Below are positions 20,976 through 32,115 of a stretch of 64,000 nucleotides of DNA, piece by piece. The notes below the pieces were generated by a model, which ran no database searches, was not told where the DNA came from, and saw nothing but the letters and a program-made list of their open reading frames with translations. The translations under genes were made by a program, and so were the position numbers. The DNA is from Hyaloraphidium curvatum. Taxonomy: Eukaryota; Monoblepharomycota; Hyaloraphidiomycetes; Hyaloraphidiales; Hyaloraphidiaceae. Where the stretch lies: positions 372,001 through 436,000 of the forward strand of contig JAIVFI010000009.1 in the NCBI GenBank assembly GCA_025558095.1, written 5' to 3'. Position 1 is the stretch's first letter; the number at the start of each line of letters is the position of its first letter.

Positions 20976-23681
20976 ATGGGCCTCGCGGGGGCGCCCGCAC
21001 CGTCCGCGCCCAAGCTGGACAACGCGCAGCTGGCCCCGTTCAAGTGCACAGAGGTCCAGGTGCGCGACAGGAAGCTGTCGAGGGTCACGTGCTATTTCGA
21101 TGTCGACGATCCCGGTATGCGGGGAAGCCCGGCATGGAGGCGCGGGCTCACGCCGCGTCCGCGGCCCAGGCACCCTGAGATCAAGCACGCAGTTCAAGCT
21201 GGTGCTGGAGGGCATCGGGCCAGATGGCAAGCGGGGGAAGTATTCTCTCGGGGTGGGCCTGCCGGCGGGTTCCTATGGAGCCTTCGCCTGACGACCGCAA
21301 AGCTCGACGACATCAAGAACGTCTCGGGGAGCAAGGAGACCAACAGACTGGTCGTCGCCTTTGACAGCGACAAACCGGCCGTGACCATGTGCTTGGAGGA
21401 ATCCGATGTGGACCGGAAGGAAGGGCTTAGGGGCACGCTCAAGATGATCCGTTCTCTCGGGGGTGGGCACCTCGGGCCGCTGCCCGGCACGACCGGCCGC
21501 TGATCTCGCGACCAGGAAAATCCTCTGGCGGCTCGCGGCCCCATTCGTCACCCCCGCCCGTGGGTCATCCGGGATCGGCTGCTGTGGAAGACGACCTCTT
21601 TTCGGTAGCTGCCCCGGACACCAAGAAGCGCAAGATCGAGGCGCTCGGCGCGAGGTACGACGCGCCGCGGAAATCGACTGGCGGTGGCAGCAAGGCGAAA
21701 AGCATCCTCACCGCCGGGTACAACCCGACGGATCGCTTGAAGGCACCCGAGGAGAAACGCGGCTTCCCGAGCAGCTACGAGTCTCCCATCGTGGGTCGAC
21801 CCGGGCCGCAGAGGACAATCGCCGAGCTCATCGTGTTCCCCGCCAGCCCAAGTTCGTCATGTCTTCGTCCCCGCCTCCCTCCCCAACCCGCCGGTCCCTT
21901 GCCGAACGCAGACCCGACTCGGGCGTGCGGTCCGGCCAGAGCAGCCCCCATCTGGCCACGATCGGCCCTTCTTCCTTCTACACATCGTCGTCGCGGAAAC
22001 GCGAACGGGAGCACTTTTTCATGCCCGGAATGAGCAACAAGGAGAACGTGGCTTTGCACCAGAGGATGATGGCATCTTCGGGGACCAAGCGCGACGGGTG
22101 AGAAGCCCCGTTCGGTCATGCACCTCCGCGCCGAGCTAAAGCTTGTTGCCGCCAAGCTTCCGCAACCAGGGGCAGACCTGCTACCTCAACGCCGTGCTCC
22201 AGCTGCTTTACCACCTCACACGCTTCAAGACCACCCTCCTCCGATCCTCGGACGACGTCGCCAGGAGCGCCGCGGACGGCGGCTACGACGAGGACAAGGT
22301 GGCCAGTTTCCGGAGCTCGGTGGGCGAGTCCCTCGCACACGTCTTCCGGAGCAAGCAGGGCAAGGACGTCGTCGACCCGGTGGCCCTAAAGAGGTGCATA
22401 GGCAGCATCCTCAAGCAGTTTGCCAACAACGACCAGGAGGTGCCCCCCTGTTTGCCGCCGTGTGGCATTGCACCTGACCTTTGTGGCCCCCAGGACGCCC
22501 ACGAGCTGCTTTACGCCCTCTTGGATCAGGTGCAGATGGACTTTGATCCATTCGGCTCGGGCGCGGATCCGGTGGTCAATCCCGTCGCCACCAACTTTGT
22601 CTGGGAGCTGGAGCAGTCCATGAAGTGCCGGGAGTGCGTCTACGAGTCGAGGCGAAGCGAGGTCTTCAACGACCTCTCGCTCGATCTCCCGTCGGAGAAG
22701 GAGATCGTGGGCGGGATCGTGCAGCTCCGCACCCTTCTGGGAAGCTTCTTCCAGGCACGCTCCCCGGGGCAAGACTGTTGCTGCCCTCTGCTGACCAGCC
22801 CCACCGCGCAGGAGGAAACGGTGAGCTACAAGTGCGAACGCTGTGACTGCAAGGAGGCCACCCTGCGGCGGCGCATTGTGCGCCTGCCGCGCTTTTTCCT
22901 CATCCACATCAAGCGCTACGTAGTCGACATGGCGGCGCTGGCGCTCGGGAAGGATGCCGTCGTGCAGAAGCGCGCGGACTTTGTCGGCATCGAAGATGCC
23001 CTGGACTTTTCGAAGTGGTGTGCCGAAGGGGTGCATCAACCGCCCCCTGATGCCGGCGAGAAGGGCGGCAGCACGGTGGACACGGACGCGCCGGCGGTGT
23101 CGTCTTTGTTTGCGGGCACGACGAAGGACGATCGGGGGGAGGCCGCAGACGAAGCTCCCCGGGGCTCGGACGCCGACTTTTGGGAGGCCGACTCGGACGT
23201 CTTGGATCCCTCCAAGCTGAACGAGGACGAGCAAATGCAGTGGGGTGGGTGGCTTTGCTTCGTGCCCGCGGACCCCTGGCAGCCCTGACAACTCCAATCA
23301 TCCAGCCCTTCGGGCAAGCTTGAAATACTCGTCGGAAGCGCCTTCATCCGACAACGGCGTCATCGAGCTCGACTCGGATGGGGACCATGGCGTATCAGCT
23401 GCCAAGCCAGTCGCATCCCGCCATCGTCGTCGATACCGGCTGCAAGGGTACGCACCAACATCGCCGACATCCCTGCTGTTCCTGACTCTTTCCACAGCGT
23501 CATCAATCACATCGGCTCCAGCTACAACCGCGGCCACTATGTCGCCGACATCCGCGATCCGAAAACTTCGCGGTGGCAGACATTCAACGACGACATGATG
23601 AGCACCCTGGGGTCGTTTGACGCGCTCCGACAAAAGCGCGGACGGTCCGTCTACATTCTCTCTTTCCAATTGACTGACTGA
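20976..23681 (+). CDS. Ubiquitin carboxyl-terminal hydrolase, USP37-like with N-terminal PH-like domain
   Basis: Several short introns split this gene. The N-terminal about 130 residues (LSRVTCYFDVDD, FKLVLEGIGPDGKRGKYSL, LDDIKNVSGSKETNRLVVAF) resemble the PH-like domain of USP26/29/37. A Lys/Ser-rich linker (KKRKIEALGARYDAPRK, SSSRKREREHFF) precedes the catalytic core. The Cys box is GFRNQGQTCYLNAVLQLLYH, then DAHELLYALLDQV, a Cys-pair zinc knuckle (CRECVYESRR, KCERCDCKEA) and FFLIHIKRYVVDM. The His box is VINHIGSSYNRGHYVADIRD, then WQTFNDDMMSTL. Catalytic Cys, His and Asp/Asn are present, so an active deubiquitinase is expected. The last intron is 23448-23497. The 3' exon was partly duplicated downstream. 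Exon joins in 21115-22150 are approximate. Confidence 0.83.
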
Positions 23682-23728
23682 GCGTGTATGCAGCTCAACG
23701 ATTGTTTAGTTACCACCATGATGCAGCG

Positions 23729-23836
23729 CTGTCCTTGGCCTTTCCCCATTTCTCCGCGTGTCCGTTGACGGCTCCGCCGCCTCCGCCCGTGAACCGCGGC
23801 TTTCCGATGTCGAAACCATCGGTACTTGATCATGTG
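23729..23836 (-). pseudogene. Degenerate copy of the RER1 3' end
   Basis: On the minus strand this matches the last about 35 codons of RER1 (from the HMIRYRY region to the Gly-rich tail). It is separated from any upstream RER1 exon and carries small deletions that break the frame soon after HMIKYRW. It is a by-product of the tandem duplication. Confidence 0.8.
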
Positions 23837-24113
23837 CCCGCCATCGTCGTCGATACCGGCCTCAAATGCGCCGACAGCCATTGGCTTCGAGACTTTTCGC
23901 ACAGCGTCATCCATCACATCGGCCTCCAACTTACAACCGCGGCCACTATGTCGCCGACATCCGCGATCGAAAACCTTGGCGATGGTAGACATTCAACGAC
24001 GACATGATGAGCACGCTGAGGTCGCGCTCCGACAAAAGCAGGGGAGGGGAGGAGGGGGGCCGGGGGGTGTCTACGTTCTCGCTTTCCAATGGACTTACTG
24101 AGCGTGTATGCAG
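23837..24113 (+). pseudogene. Degenerate copy of the USP 3' exon
   Basis: It matches the USP C-terminal coding sequence 420 bp upstream, including the His-box codons (GHYVADIRD equivalent). The Trp-Gln codons have become TGG TAG, so there is a nonsense change, and a G-rich expansion occupies 24040-24068. It is detached from the rest of the USP gene. Confidence 0.83.
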
Positions 24114-24177
24114 CTCAACGATTGTTTAGTTACCACCATGACGCAGCAGCGGGTATACAGCCATGGCCACACGGCTC

Positions 24178-24950
24178 CTAGTCCTTGGCCTTCCCCCCTT
24201 TCCCCGCGTGTCCGTTGGCGGCTCCGCCACCTCCGCCCGTGAACCGCGGCTTTCCGAGGTCAAATGGAATGTATCGATACCGAATCATATGCTTGAGCTG
24301 CCGTTTCATCGTGACGTAGAACAGGATGCAGAAGTACAGGACGAGGATCGGCCAAAACACTGGCACGTCGAACACTGGGGGAGCAAAGATTAGTCTCCGC
24401 GGAGTTCACCACACGCCGTGAGTGCCACGCACCGCTGAAGAAGGTGCAGAAAAAGGCAACGAGCACCGCCCGGACGCAGTTGTACCAGTACTTGAACTCC
24501 GGTAGCCGCCGAATGAAGGGCTTGAACTCCTCGCCCGCCTTCATGGGCAGGATGCCCGACGCTCCTTTCCGCGACGGCCCAGCTCCAGGCAGCGACTCGC
24601 CCGAGTCGTCATCGTCCCCTCCCCCAGCGCTGGTGTCCAGCTCGTAAGCGGGGTCGATTTTCGGCGAGAGGAACGCAAGCGTCTGGTTGAGGATGAAAAT
24701 CCCTGGCGGACCGGCTCGGGTTAGGAGACGGCGAAGATGCGAGAGGGTCGCCGCACCCATGGCGTAGGTCACTGGTGGGGAACCCGTGAGCCGAGCCACT
24801 GCGCGGACAAGCAGGCGCGCCTACCTATGTACCACCCCTTTATGAGGAACACCCGGAGGAAGTAGAGCGCCAGGATAACGCCGAATGCGATCCAGCGGCC
24901 CATCCAGTAGGGCGTAACGTCGTCCAGGAACTTTTGGAGCCTCTGTCCGC
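24178..24950 (-). CDS. RER1: Golgi-to-ER retrieval receptor Rer1 (5' end unresolved)
   Basis: On the minus strand the frame gives RLQKFLDDVTPYWMGRWIAF, a first membrane segment, then FLIKGWYI. After an intron come IFILNQTLAFLSPKIDPAYE, FKPFIRRLPEFKYWYNCVRA and, after another intron, FDVPVFWPILVLYFCILFYV and MKRQLKHMIRYRYIPFDLGK. These are the Rer1 signatures. Rer1 is a four-pass membrane protein of early Golgi that retrieves ER proteins and unassembled subunits into COPI vesicles. The cytosolic loop is lengthened by an acidic Gly/Ser insert (GGGDDDDSGESLPGAG) absent from yeast and human Rer1. The C-terminus is Gly/Lys-rich. An acceptor at about 24943 precedes RLQKF; the short N-terminal exon with the start codon was not located. 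Confidence 0.9.
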
Positions 24951-25398
24951 GGTAGGAGCGCCAACATGGCACCGCCGGTTAACCACTGTGAATGAAGTTC
25001 CACGAGCCGAGCCTTCCGCGTCCCGACGCCGCGACTGCCGTCAAGTGCGGGTCGACGCGGGGCCTTCCGCGTCCCGAGCCGGCGGCTGCCGCTGAGCGCG
25101 GGCCGACGCGTGCCGATGTTGACGGGTGCTTCCTCCTCCACCGCCGCCGCGAGCGGACATTTACCATGTTGAATGCCAGTCGGAGCTTTGCCCCGGGAGA
25201 AGGCGGACCGCCCCCGCCGAGGGGATCCGAAGCCATCATCTTGGTCAAGCGGAGAAGGCGTTTGGAGGGCGGCGAGCACCCATACGGGCGCGGGGCCGAC
25301 CCAGCCACCAACAGTAGTCCCCACTCGAGCAAAGCTCTCTGGCCAATTCTCCGGCCGGGAGAGCACCTCGGGGGAATCCAGCAGGGATCTTCGTTCCA
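24951..25398. other. Region between RER1 and DNAI1, holding unresolved RER1 5' exon(s) and a 51-bp repeat pair
   Basis: The start of RER1 and the 5' leader of DNAI1 should both lie here, as the genes are divergent. A very GC-rich 51-bp unit occurs twice in tandem at 25011-25061 and 25062-25112, diverged by several substitutions; its 17-codon period leaves minus-strand frames open. No independent gene is supported. Confidence 0.45.
25011..25112. repeat. Tandem 51-bp repeat, two copies
   Basis: Both copies begin GCCTTCCGCGTCCCGA and end near GGG(T/C)CGACGCG, with scattered differences between them. Confidence 0.7.
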
Positions 25399-27922
25399 AT
25401 GTCTTCGGCAAGGAAGAAGGCGGTGGTCCAGGGGGACGCGGGCAAGGCAAAGACCAGGGCTTCGCACCAGCAGTTGGCCCCGTCGACGGAAAAGGTACGC
25501 CCACGTGCGAGACGCCAACTCGCGGCAGAGACTAACTGATCTCGTCAGAGACGCGTCCCTCCGGGCCAATGGCAGCTTTCCGACAAGGTGGGACCGACCG
25601 GGCACTGGGCCACGGCCGATGCCTCCAACAGCCCAACCCCGTGCAGGAACTGGATGAGGACGTGACCTGCATTCTGAACGCGGACAAGCCGAAGCTGGCG
25701 AGCTGCATGGTGCAGTTTAACCACCTGGAGCGCGTCTTCCGGCCCGTTCCGAGGGCGGAGAATGATCATGGCGAGGTCCACTTCCTGCTGGAAAGGTGCC
25801 CCCGGTCGCGGCTATCCTCCACAAGCGGCTCAGACTATCCCCAGCTACGTAGATTTCTTGGAAGGCCACGCTTCAGCGCCAACTGCAGCTGCAGTCCCGG
25901 TGGTGGAGGGCACGGCCGTCGAGGCGTCGGAGGCCAACACTGAGTCCGAGGGAGGGCGGGCCGACGGCCACGTCCGCCGCGGCAACGAGCACAACTACTT
26001 CAACTTCACCGATCGAGCGGCGCAGACTTTGCACTACGGCACGCGGGTACGCAGCAAGCTTGACCGCAAGATCGCGTCGTTCACGGGTCCCCGCCTGACA
26101 GGATCGTTTCTGCCTCACCGACGCCGTTGAGCTGTGCGAATTCGGGTCCTCGGCCAACCAATGGATCATCCACGACGCATACGAAGGGGAATTGCTAGCA
26201 AAGGAGAAGCAGGCGAAGGAGCGGGACAGGGGAAGGGTGAGCTCTCCCGCCGGACGAGCATCCGACGGTCCTCAGAACCGTTGCAATACTTCAGGTGGCT
26301 GGCAACTCTGCGTCCGATGCCTCATCGCGGCCACAAACAGCAGTCTCCGAGGACGCTCAGCACAGCGGATCCTTGCAGGCTGCGCTCCCGAAGTTCAAAA
26401 TCTTGGAACGCATGGTGAACCAGCCGCTCCACGGCGACATCGACTTCGACTTCCGATACTGGCAGACGCCGCTTCCTTCGGACCCGAATTTGAAAGGTGG
26501 GCTTGTCCTTGTCCGCCGGGCTGCCAACGACGGCCGACCCGGTGCAGATCTCGGTCTTCTCCCGCTGTGGAAGTTCCGAAGCGCGGCCCAGGTTCCGAAC
26601 CAACCCGTCACTGCCGTGTGCTGGAGTTCCAAGTATCCGGACCTGCTGGCAATTGGTTACGGTTCCTTCGATTACCTCGCTCCAACTGCGGGGAAGGCGG
26701 CTTGCTACTCGCTCAAGAACGCCACGAATCCCGAGTACGCTTTCGACGTGCCCAAGGGGGTGACTTCCGTGGCGCTGCACAAAACCGTGGGCAATTCGAA
26801 TGCGGCTCGCCGTGTGTCGGAGCGTCTGAGTGATTCGTTAGCACTCGCATCTCCTCGCTGTCGGTTCATCGGACGGCTCGATCGCCGTGTTTGACATGAG
26901 AGCTCCGCGGGATCCTCCCCTGTGCAGCGCCGATGTGGGCAAGGACAAGACTGTGCATGTGTCCGTTGCACAGGTGAATCGTTGCGAGCCATTGGCCACG
27001 GTGGGTGTGCTAATGGCTTTGACAGGTCCGCTGGCATCCCAAAGACACCCTCACTGGGGAGCCCCGGCTCTACTCGGCCTCGAACAACGGCACCATCCAG
27101 CTCTGGAATCTCACCCGCAACGGCCTTGTCGAGGAAGTGGGTGGCCGCTCAAGCTTGGTTTCGGCCGAGCTGACGTCCTTAACCCAGCATGTCATCGCGC
27201 TGTTCCACGGCACCGCGGACGACGGCAGGCCCACCACGACGGCCACCCAGGGATCGGACATTCACTCCAGCAAAGCCGCCGTCGGCGATGCCGTTCGTTC
27301 CGCAATGACCAGCTGCCTCGATTTGCGGCCGCAGAACAACAGGATCTTCCTCGTGGGAACCGAGGAAGGCTCGATCATCCGTTGCGACCGCGGCTACAAT
27401 AGTCAGCAGCTGGGAACCGTCGAAGCCCACCATCTCGCGGTGAATGCAGTGCACTTCAACCAGCGATGCCCCGTTCTGTTTGCCTCGGCTGGATCCGATT
27501 GGAAGGTTAAGATCTGGAAGGAGGGCGCATCCAAACCATTGCTGGCTTTCGATCTTGGCAGCCCCGTCCTGGACGTCGCCTGGTCGCCGCATCGCGCTTC
27601 GATCCTAGCAGCAGTGACAGGTTCGGGCAAAGTGAGTGCTCAGCCTCGCACCCCCCGAGCCACGCCGATGACGCTCCCAAAGCTCTGCATTTTCGACTTA
27701 CTATCTCGGACAGACAGACCCGTCCTCGAGCAGCAGGTGATCCGAAAGAACCAGCTCACCAAGGTCGCCTTCAATCCGGCTTCCTCGGTTCTCGCCCTAG
27801 GCGACGGACGCGGGCTTGTGTTCACCTTCAAGCTCCCGAACCACCTGCATGAATTTCCCCCGGGGATGGATGCGGACAATGAGTGCGTGCAGATGCTGAA
27901 ATCGTTGCATGTATCGTCGTGA
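25399..27922 (+). CDS. DNAI1: Axonemal outer-arm dynein intermediate chain 1 (DNAI1 / IC78 type)
   Basis: A basic start (MSSARKKAVVQ) is followed by small exons 25549-25587 and 25632-25795, then 25845-26046, 26102-26236 and 26295 onward, all joined by 44-58 nt introns. Dynein intermediate-chain landmarks appear in order: NYFNFTDRAAQT, SSANQWIIHDAYEGELL and FKILERMVNQPLHGD. They continue with GLLPLWKFRS, TAVCWSSKYPDLLAIGYGSF and CYSLKNATNPEYAF. The WD40 C-domain has FLVGTEEGSIIRCDRGYNSQ, EAHHLAVNAVHF, SAGSDWKVKIWKEG and DVAWSPHRASILAAVTGSGK. This chain anchors outer dynein arms to doublet microtubules in motile flagella. A 51-nt stretch at about 26498-26548 looks like a frame-preserving, stop-free intron. 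Exon joins between 26800 and 27100 are approximate. Confidence 0.9.
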
Positions 27923-28036
27923 TGCAATTTGGTTCTTGTCCGCATTTTGCAGCCTTGGACTCCGTCCTCCGGCCGAGTGACTAGAGCGTTTTGATCAGTC
28001 AGGCAGTTGGTCCTTCTCGACAACACCTCCCGCGAA

Positions 28037-28558
28037 ATGAGCTCCTTGGAAGAAGAGGCGCGGAAGCGCAAAGGTCCAGAGCAGCGCCATTCTCTCGTCT
28101 GCAACGCTCATCCCTGGCGCTCCCCTCCAGAGCGGCTGGCCAAGCTGCGGGCGTCGCTGAAGCCGGACGACAATGCTGCCTCGCCCAGCGCGCCGGAAGT
28201 CCCGCCTCCGGCACCAGAGGATGGAGAGCCGGAGGAAAACTCGAGGAAACGGGCTGCATCGCCCGATGTTGTGCGGACACTGGAGGCCGAGGTGGAATCT
28301 TTCGCGAAGGAGGCCCTGGACAAGGACACGGGCAAGAAAACCGAAGTGGATCTCCTGGACTTGGCGCCTCGGAAGCCCAATTGGGATTTGAAGCGCGATT
28401 TGGACCGGAAGCTTGCCAAACTGGAGCGCCGGACGGATCTAGCCATAGCGGAGCTGATACGCGATCGGTTGAAGCAGGACGGGAACGCGACCAGCAACAA
28501 CGCAGCGAGCTACGAAGCCCTGGATAGGCTGGAGCGGCAGGATGAGGAAGATGACTGA
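28037..28558 (+). CDS. CWF18: Spliceosome-associated protein Cwf18 / CCDC12
   Basis: Exons 28037-28073 and 28131-28558 give 154 residues. The N-terminus MSSLEEEARKRKERLAKLRA (Glu codon split by the 57-nt intron) and the C-terminal block VDLLDLAPRKPNWDLKRDLD, followed by KLAKLERRTDLAIAELIRDR, are diagnostic of the CCDC12/Cwf18 family. The middle is a Pro/Ala-rich linker. It is a small component associated with the Prp19-related (NTC) part of the activated spliceosome. The ATG at 28037 is chosen because the family begins with this Leu-Glu-Glu-Glu-Ala block. It is convergent with ADE4 (62 bp between stops). Confidence 0.92.
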   Translation: MSSLEEEARKRKGPEQRHSLVCNAHPWRSPPERLAKLRASLKPDDNAASPSAPEVPPPAPEDGEPEENSRKRAASPDVVRTLEAEVESFAKEALDKDTGKKTEVDLLDLAPRKPNWDLKRDLDRKLAKLERRTDLAIAELIRDRLKQDGNATSNNAASYEALDRLERQDEEDD

Positions 28559-28620
28559 TCGCTCGGACACCATGGTATCGTCAACACAGGCCTATGTACA
28601 CGACTCAGCTCTCGAACACG

Positions 28621-30576
28621 TCAACTCTTCACGCCGTTCTGCTCCATGTTGTGGAGCCCCACGATCCGCTCGACGGAGTTGCGGTGCTCCCGTTTCGATT
28701 TTGCGCTGTCCTTTCTCAAAGCCTCCAGCTCGCGGAGGTACTGCGCAGTAATGTCCCCCGTGACGTAGCACGAGTTGAAAACCGAGCACTCGAAGTTCGT
28801 AATGGAGGGGTTGAATTCCGAGCACGCGCTGATCAGGTCGTCGAGCCGCTGGAAAATGACCGAGTCCGCCCCAATCTCCTGGGCAATCTCGTCCTCCGTC
28901 CGATTGTGCGCAACAAGTTCGGCCGACGTGGGCATATCGATCCCATACACGTTTGGGTATCTGCCGAGGAAGCGGGGTTAGAGCGGATCCGGAAGCGGTT
29001 CTTTTATGACAGAGAGAGGCAGCTACCTGATGGGCGGCGCACAGGAGGCAAAGTAGACCTTCCGGGCGCCGACTTCGCGGGCCATGGAAACGATCTCGCG
29101 GGATGTCGTGCCACGCACGATCGAATCTAAAGGCACAGGCGTCGGCGAGGCACGAGGGGGTAACGCTCCGGGGAACCCACCATCAACGATCAGGACGTTC
29201 TTGTCCTTGAACTCCAGGGCCATTGGGTTCAGCTTCCGGCGCACGTTCTGCCTCCTCATGTTCTGACCGGGCATGATGAAGGTCCGTCCGACGTAGCGGT
29301 TCTTGATGAAGCCCTCCCGGTACGGAATCCCGAGCTTGTGCGCCATTTGCAACGCGGCCGTCCTCGAGGTATCTGGCACCGGGATCACGACGTCGAGGGT
29401 CTTGATCACGTCGTGTCCCAGGAGACGTATCATTTCCTCGGCCAGCTTCTCTCCCATCATCAATCGCGACTTGTACACCGAGATCCTGTCCATGATGCTG
29501 TCCGGACGAGCAAAGTACACGTACTCGAAAATGCAAGGGGTAAACTCGCGGGGCGGGACGACCTGACGGACGATCGGCGTGGAGTTTTCGCGCGGGATGA
29601 TGATCACTTCCCCTGAACCCGAAATGAGAGTTTGGAAAGGGCAGGAAAAGAGGGACGACGTACCGGGGTTCACGTCCACGAAGCTGCGGAATCCGAGCAC
29701 ATCCAGGGCCACGCTTTCGGAAGCGAACATCCAGTCGTCTCCCAAAGGAGTCGATCTGCTGCCGTAAACGAGCGGCCGGATGCCGTTCGGATCCCGGAAT
29801 CCCACCAGACCGAAACCTTGGCCGGATGTCAGCGACGCTGAACGCGAATCGCCCGGGAAGTACACACCTGCGACCATGAAAACGCAAGCATAGGCTCCGC
29901 GGCAACGTTTCATGACGCCCGCCGCCGCGCTAAAGATGTCCTCCTCAGTGATCCGAATCTTGTCCGTCTTTTGAAGCTCATCGGCCAGAATGTTCAGCAG
30001 AAGCTCGGAATCCGAGTCCGTGTTGATGTGGCGGTGGGCGTCAATGTCCAGAAACTCCCGAATCTCGGAGTCGTTGGTGAGGTTGCCGTTCTAGACACCG
30101 AGCCCTGTGAGCGCCGCATCTGAAGCGCCGGCACGCCACTCACGTGGGCGATGACAAGACCATAGGGGCTGTTTACGTAGAACGGCTGTGCTTCGCTCGA
30201 CGAGGAGGTTCCAGCCGTCGGGTACCGCACTGCGGGAAAACCCGGTGAGCTGCTGGTGCCGAACGGCGGCGAGCCGAGTTACCATGCCCAATCCCCATGT
30301 AGCCCTTCAGATTTTCGAGCTTGGAGCTGTCAAAGACGTCGCGGACCATTCCGTTGCCCTTGCATTGGAAGAGCCGGCCCTTGTGGCCGCAGGTAACGAT
30401 GCCGGCCGCATCCTGAGATCAGGCGGCCGCCGATTAGGCAAACGGCTCCAGTGGGCCAGCAAATGCTGTCAGATGGTCACCTGGCCGCGGTGCTGGAGGA
30501 TGTTGAGGGATTCATAGAGCTCCGAGACCGCATTGCCTCCTTTGTCCGCGAGGAGAAGAGCGGAGATGCCGCACAT
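28621..30576 (-). CDS. ADE4: Amidophosphoribosyltransferase, first enzyme of purine synthesis
   Basis: The minus-strand gene starts [20 protein letters not shown]; Cys2 is the glutaminase nucleophile once Met is removed, and there is no propeptide. Blocks follow in family order: [56 protein letters not shown] and [20 protein letters not shown]. Next come [40 protein letters not shown] and the PRPP-binding motif [13 protein letters not shown], whose second Asp codon is split by an intron. [12 protein letters not shown] and [20 protein letters not shown] end the core. The enzyme makes 5-phosphoribosylamine from PRPP and glutamine in the cytosol. About six introns are present. It is divergent from TPI. 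Confidence 0.95.
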
Positions 30577-30833
30577 CGGTCCCGAGGGGCACGGAGTGCC
30601 GATGCGGCGCTTGTAGCGCTATTGAAAGCGACAAGCTGCCCGCCCGGTAGCCGTCGTTGCCGCCAGACGCTCCACAGCGGTTCGGCGGGGAAGGTAAAGG
30701 AAAGACACCATCCGCCCGGCGCGCGCGCGCGCGGGCAGTGGCAAGCCGCAACTTCTCCAGGCCTCTGTCTATTGCTGGATTGCCTAGCCGCGCCGGAATC
30801 CCACAGCTTATTCGCGCGAATCACAGAGGCACG
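30577..30833. promoter_or_regulatory. Divergent promoter region of ADE4 and TPI
   Basis: These 257 bp lie between two divergent starts. A short GC dinucleotide run occupies about 30718-30734. No TATA box or recognisable Gcn4/Bas1-type site was found. Confidence 0.35.
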
Positions 30834-31978
<1,145 letters not shown>

Positions 31979-32115
31979 GATAGAAGAGGGTGCTCCTGCC
32001 TCGGATGTTGCTTGGCGAAAAAAATCATTGTTGGCCCTCGAGGCGCGTGGTGCAGGGGAGATTGATCTGTCGGGCAATCACCCTCACTCAAGCGTTTCGT
32101 CCACTGCGTGCGACA

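Larger units (their letters stand above)
23417..24293. repeat. Tandem duplication of the convergent USP / RER1 3' junction
   Basis: Two diverged copies of one segment lie head to tail. Copy 1 (23417-23836) starts in the USP 3' coding region and runs into a broken RER1 tail. Copy 2 (about 23837-24293) starts with a broken USP tail and ends in the genuine RER1 tail. The shared spacer AGCGTGTATGCAGCTCAACG begins at 23681 and again at 24101, a period of 420 bp; the RER1 part is offset by 450 bp because of an extra segment near 24147-24178. Confidence 0.88.

Noticed and set aside
23681-24146. Paired repeats around 23.7 and 24.1 kb as a transposon with terminal repeats
   Set aside because: The repeats are direct copies of gene tails plus spacer, with no inverted termini, target-site duplication or transposase.
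24821-25504. Long minus-strand ORF with a 17-residue repeat
   Set aside because: It runs antisense through the first DNAI1 exons and into the RER1 exon in the wrong frame, matches no family, and its repeat simply reflects the 51-bp DNA duplication.
30718-30734. Alternating GC run as a Z-DNA or regulatory element upstream of TPI
   Set aside because: It is short and such runs are expected by chance in DNA this GC-rich.
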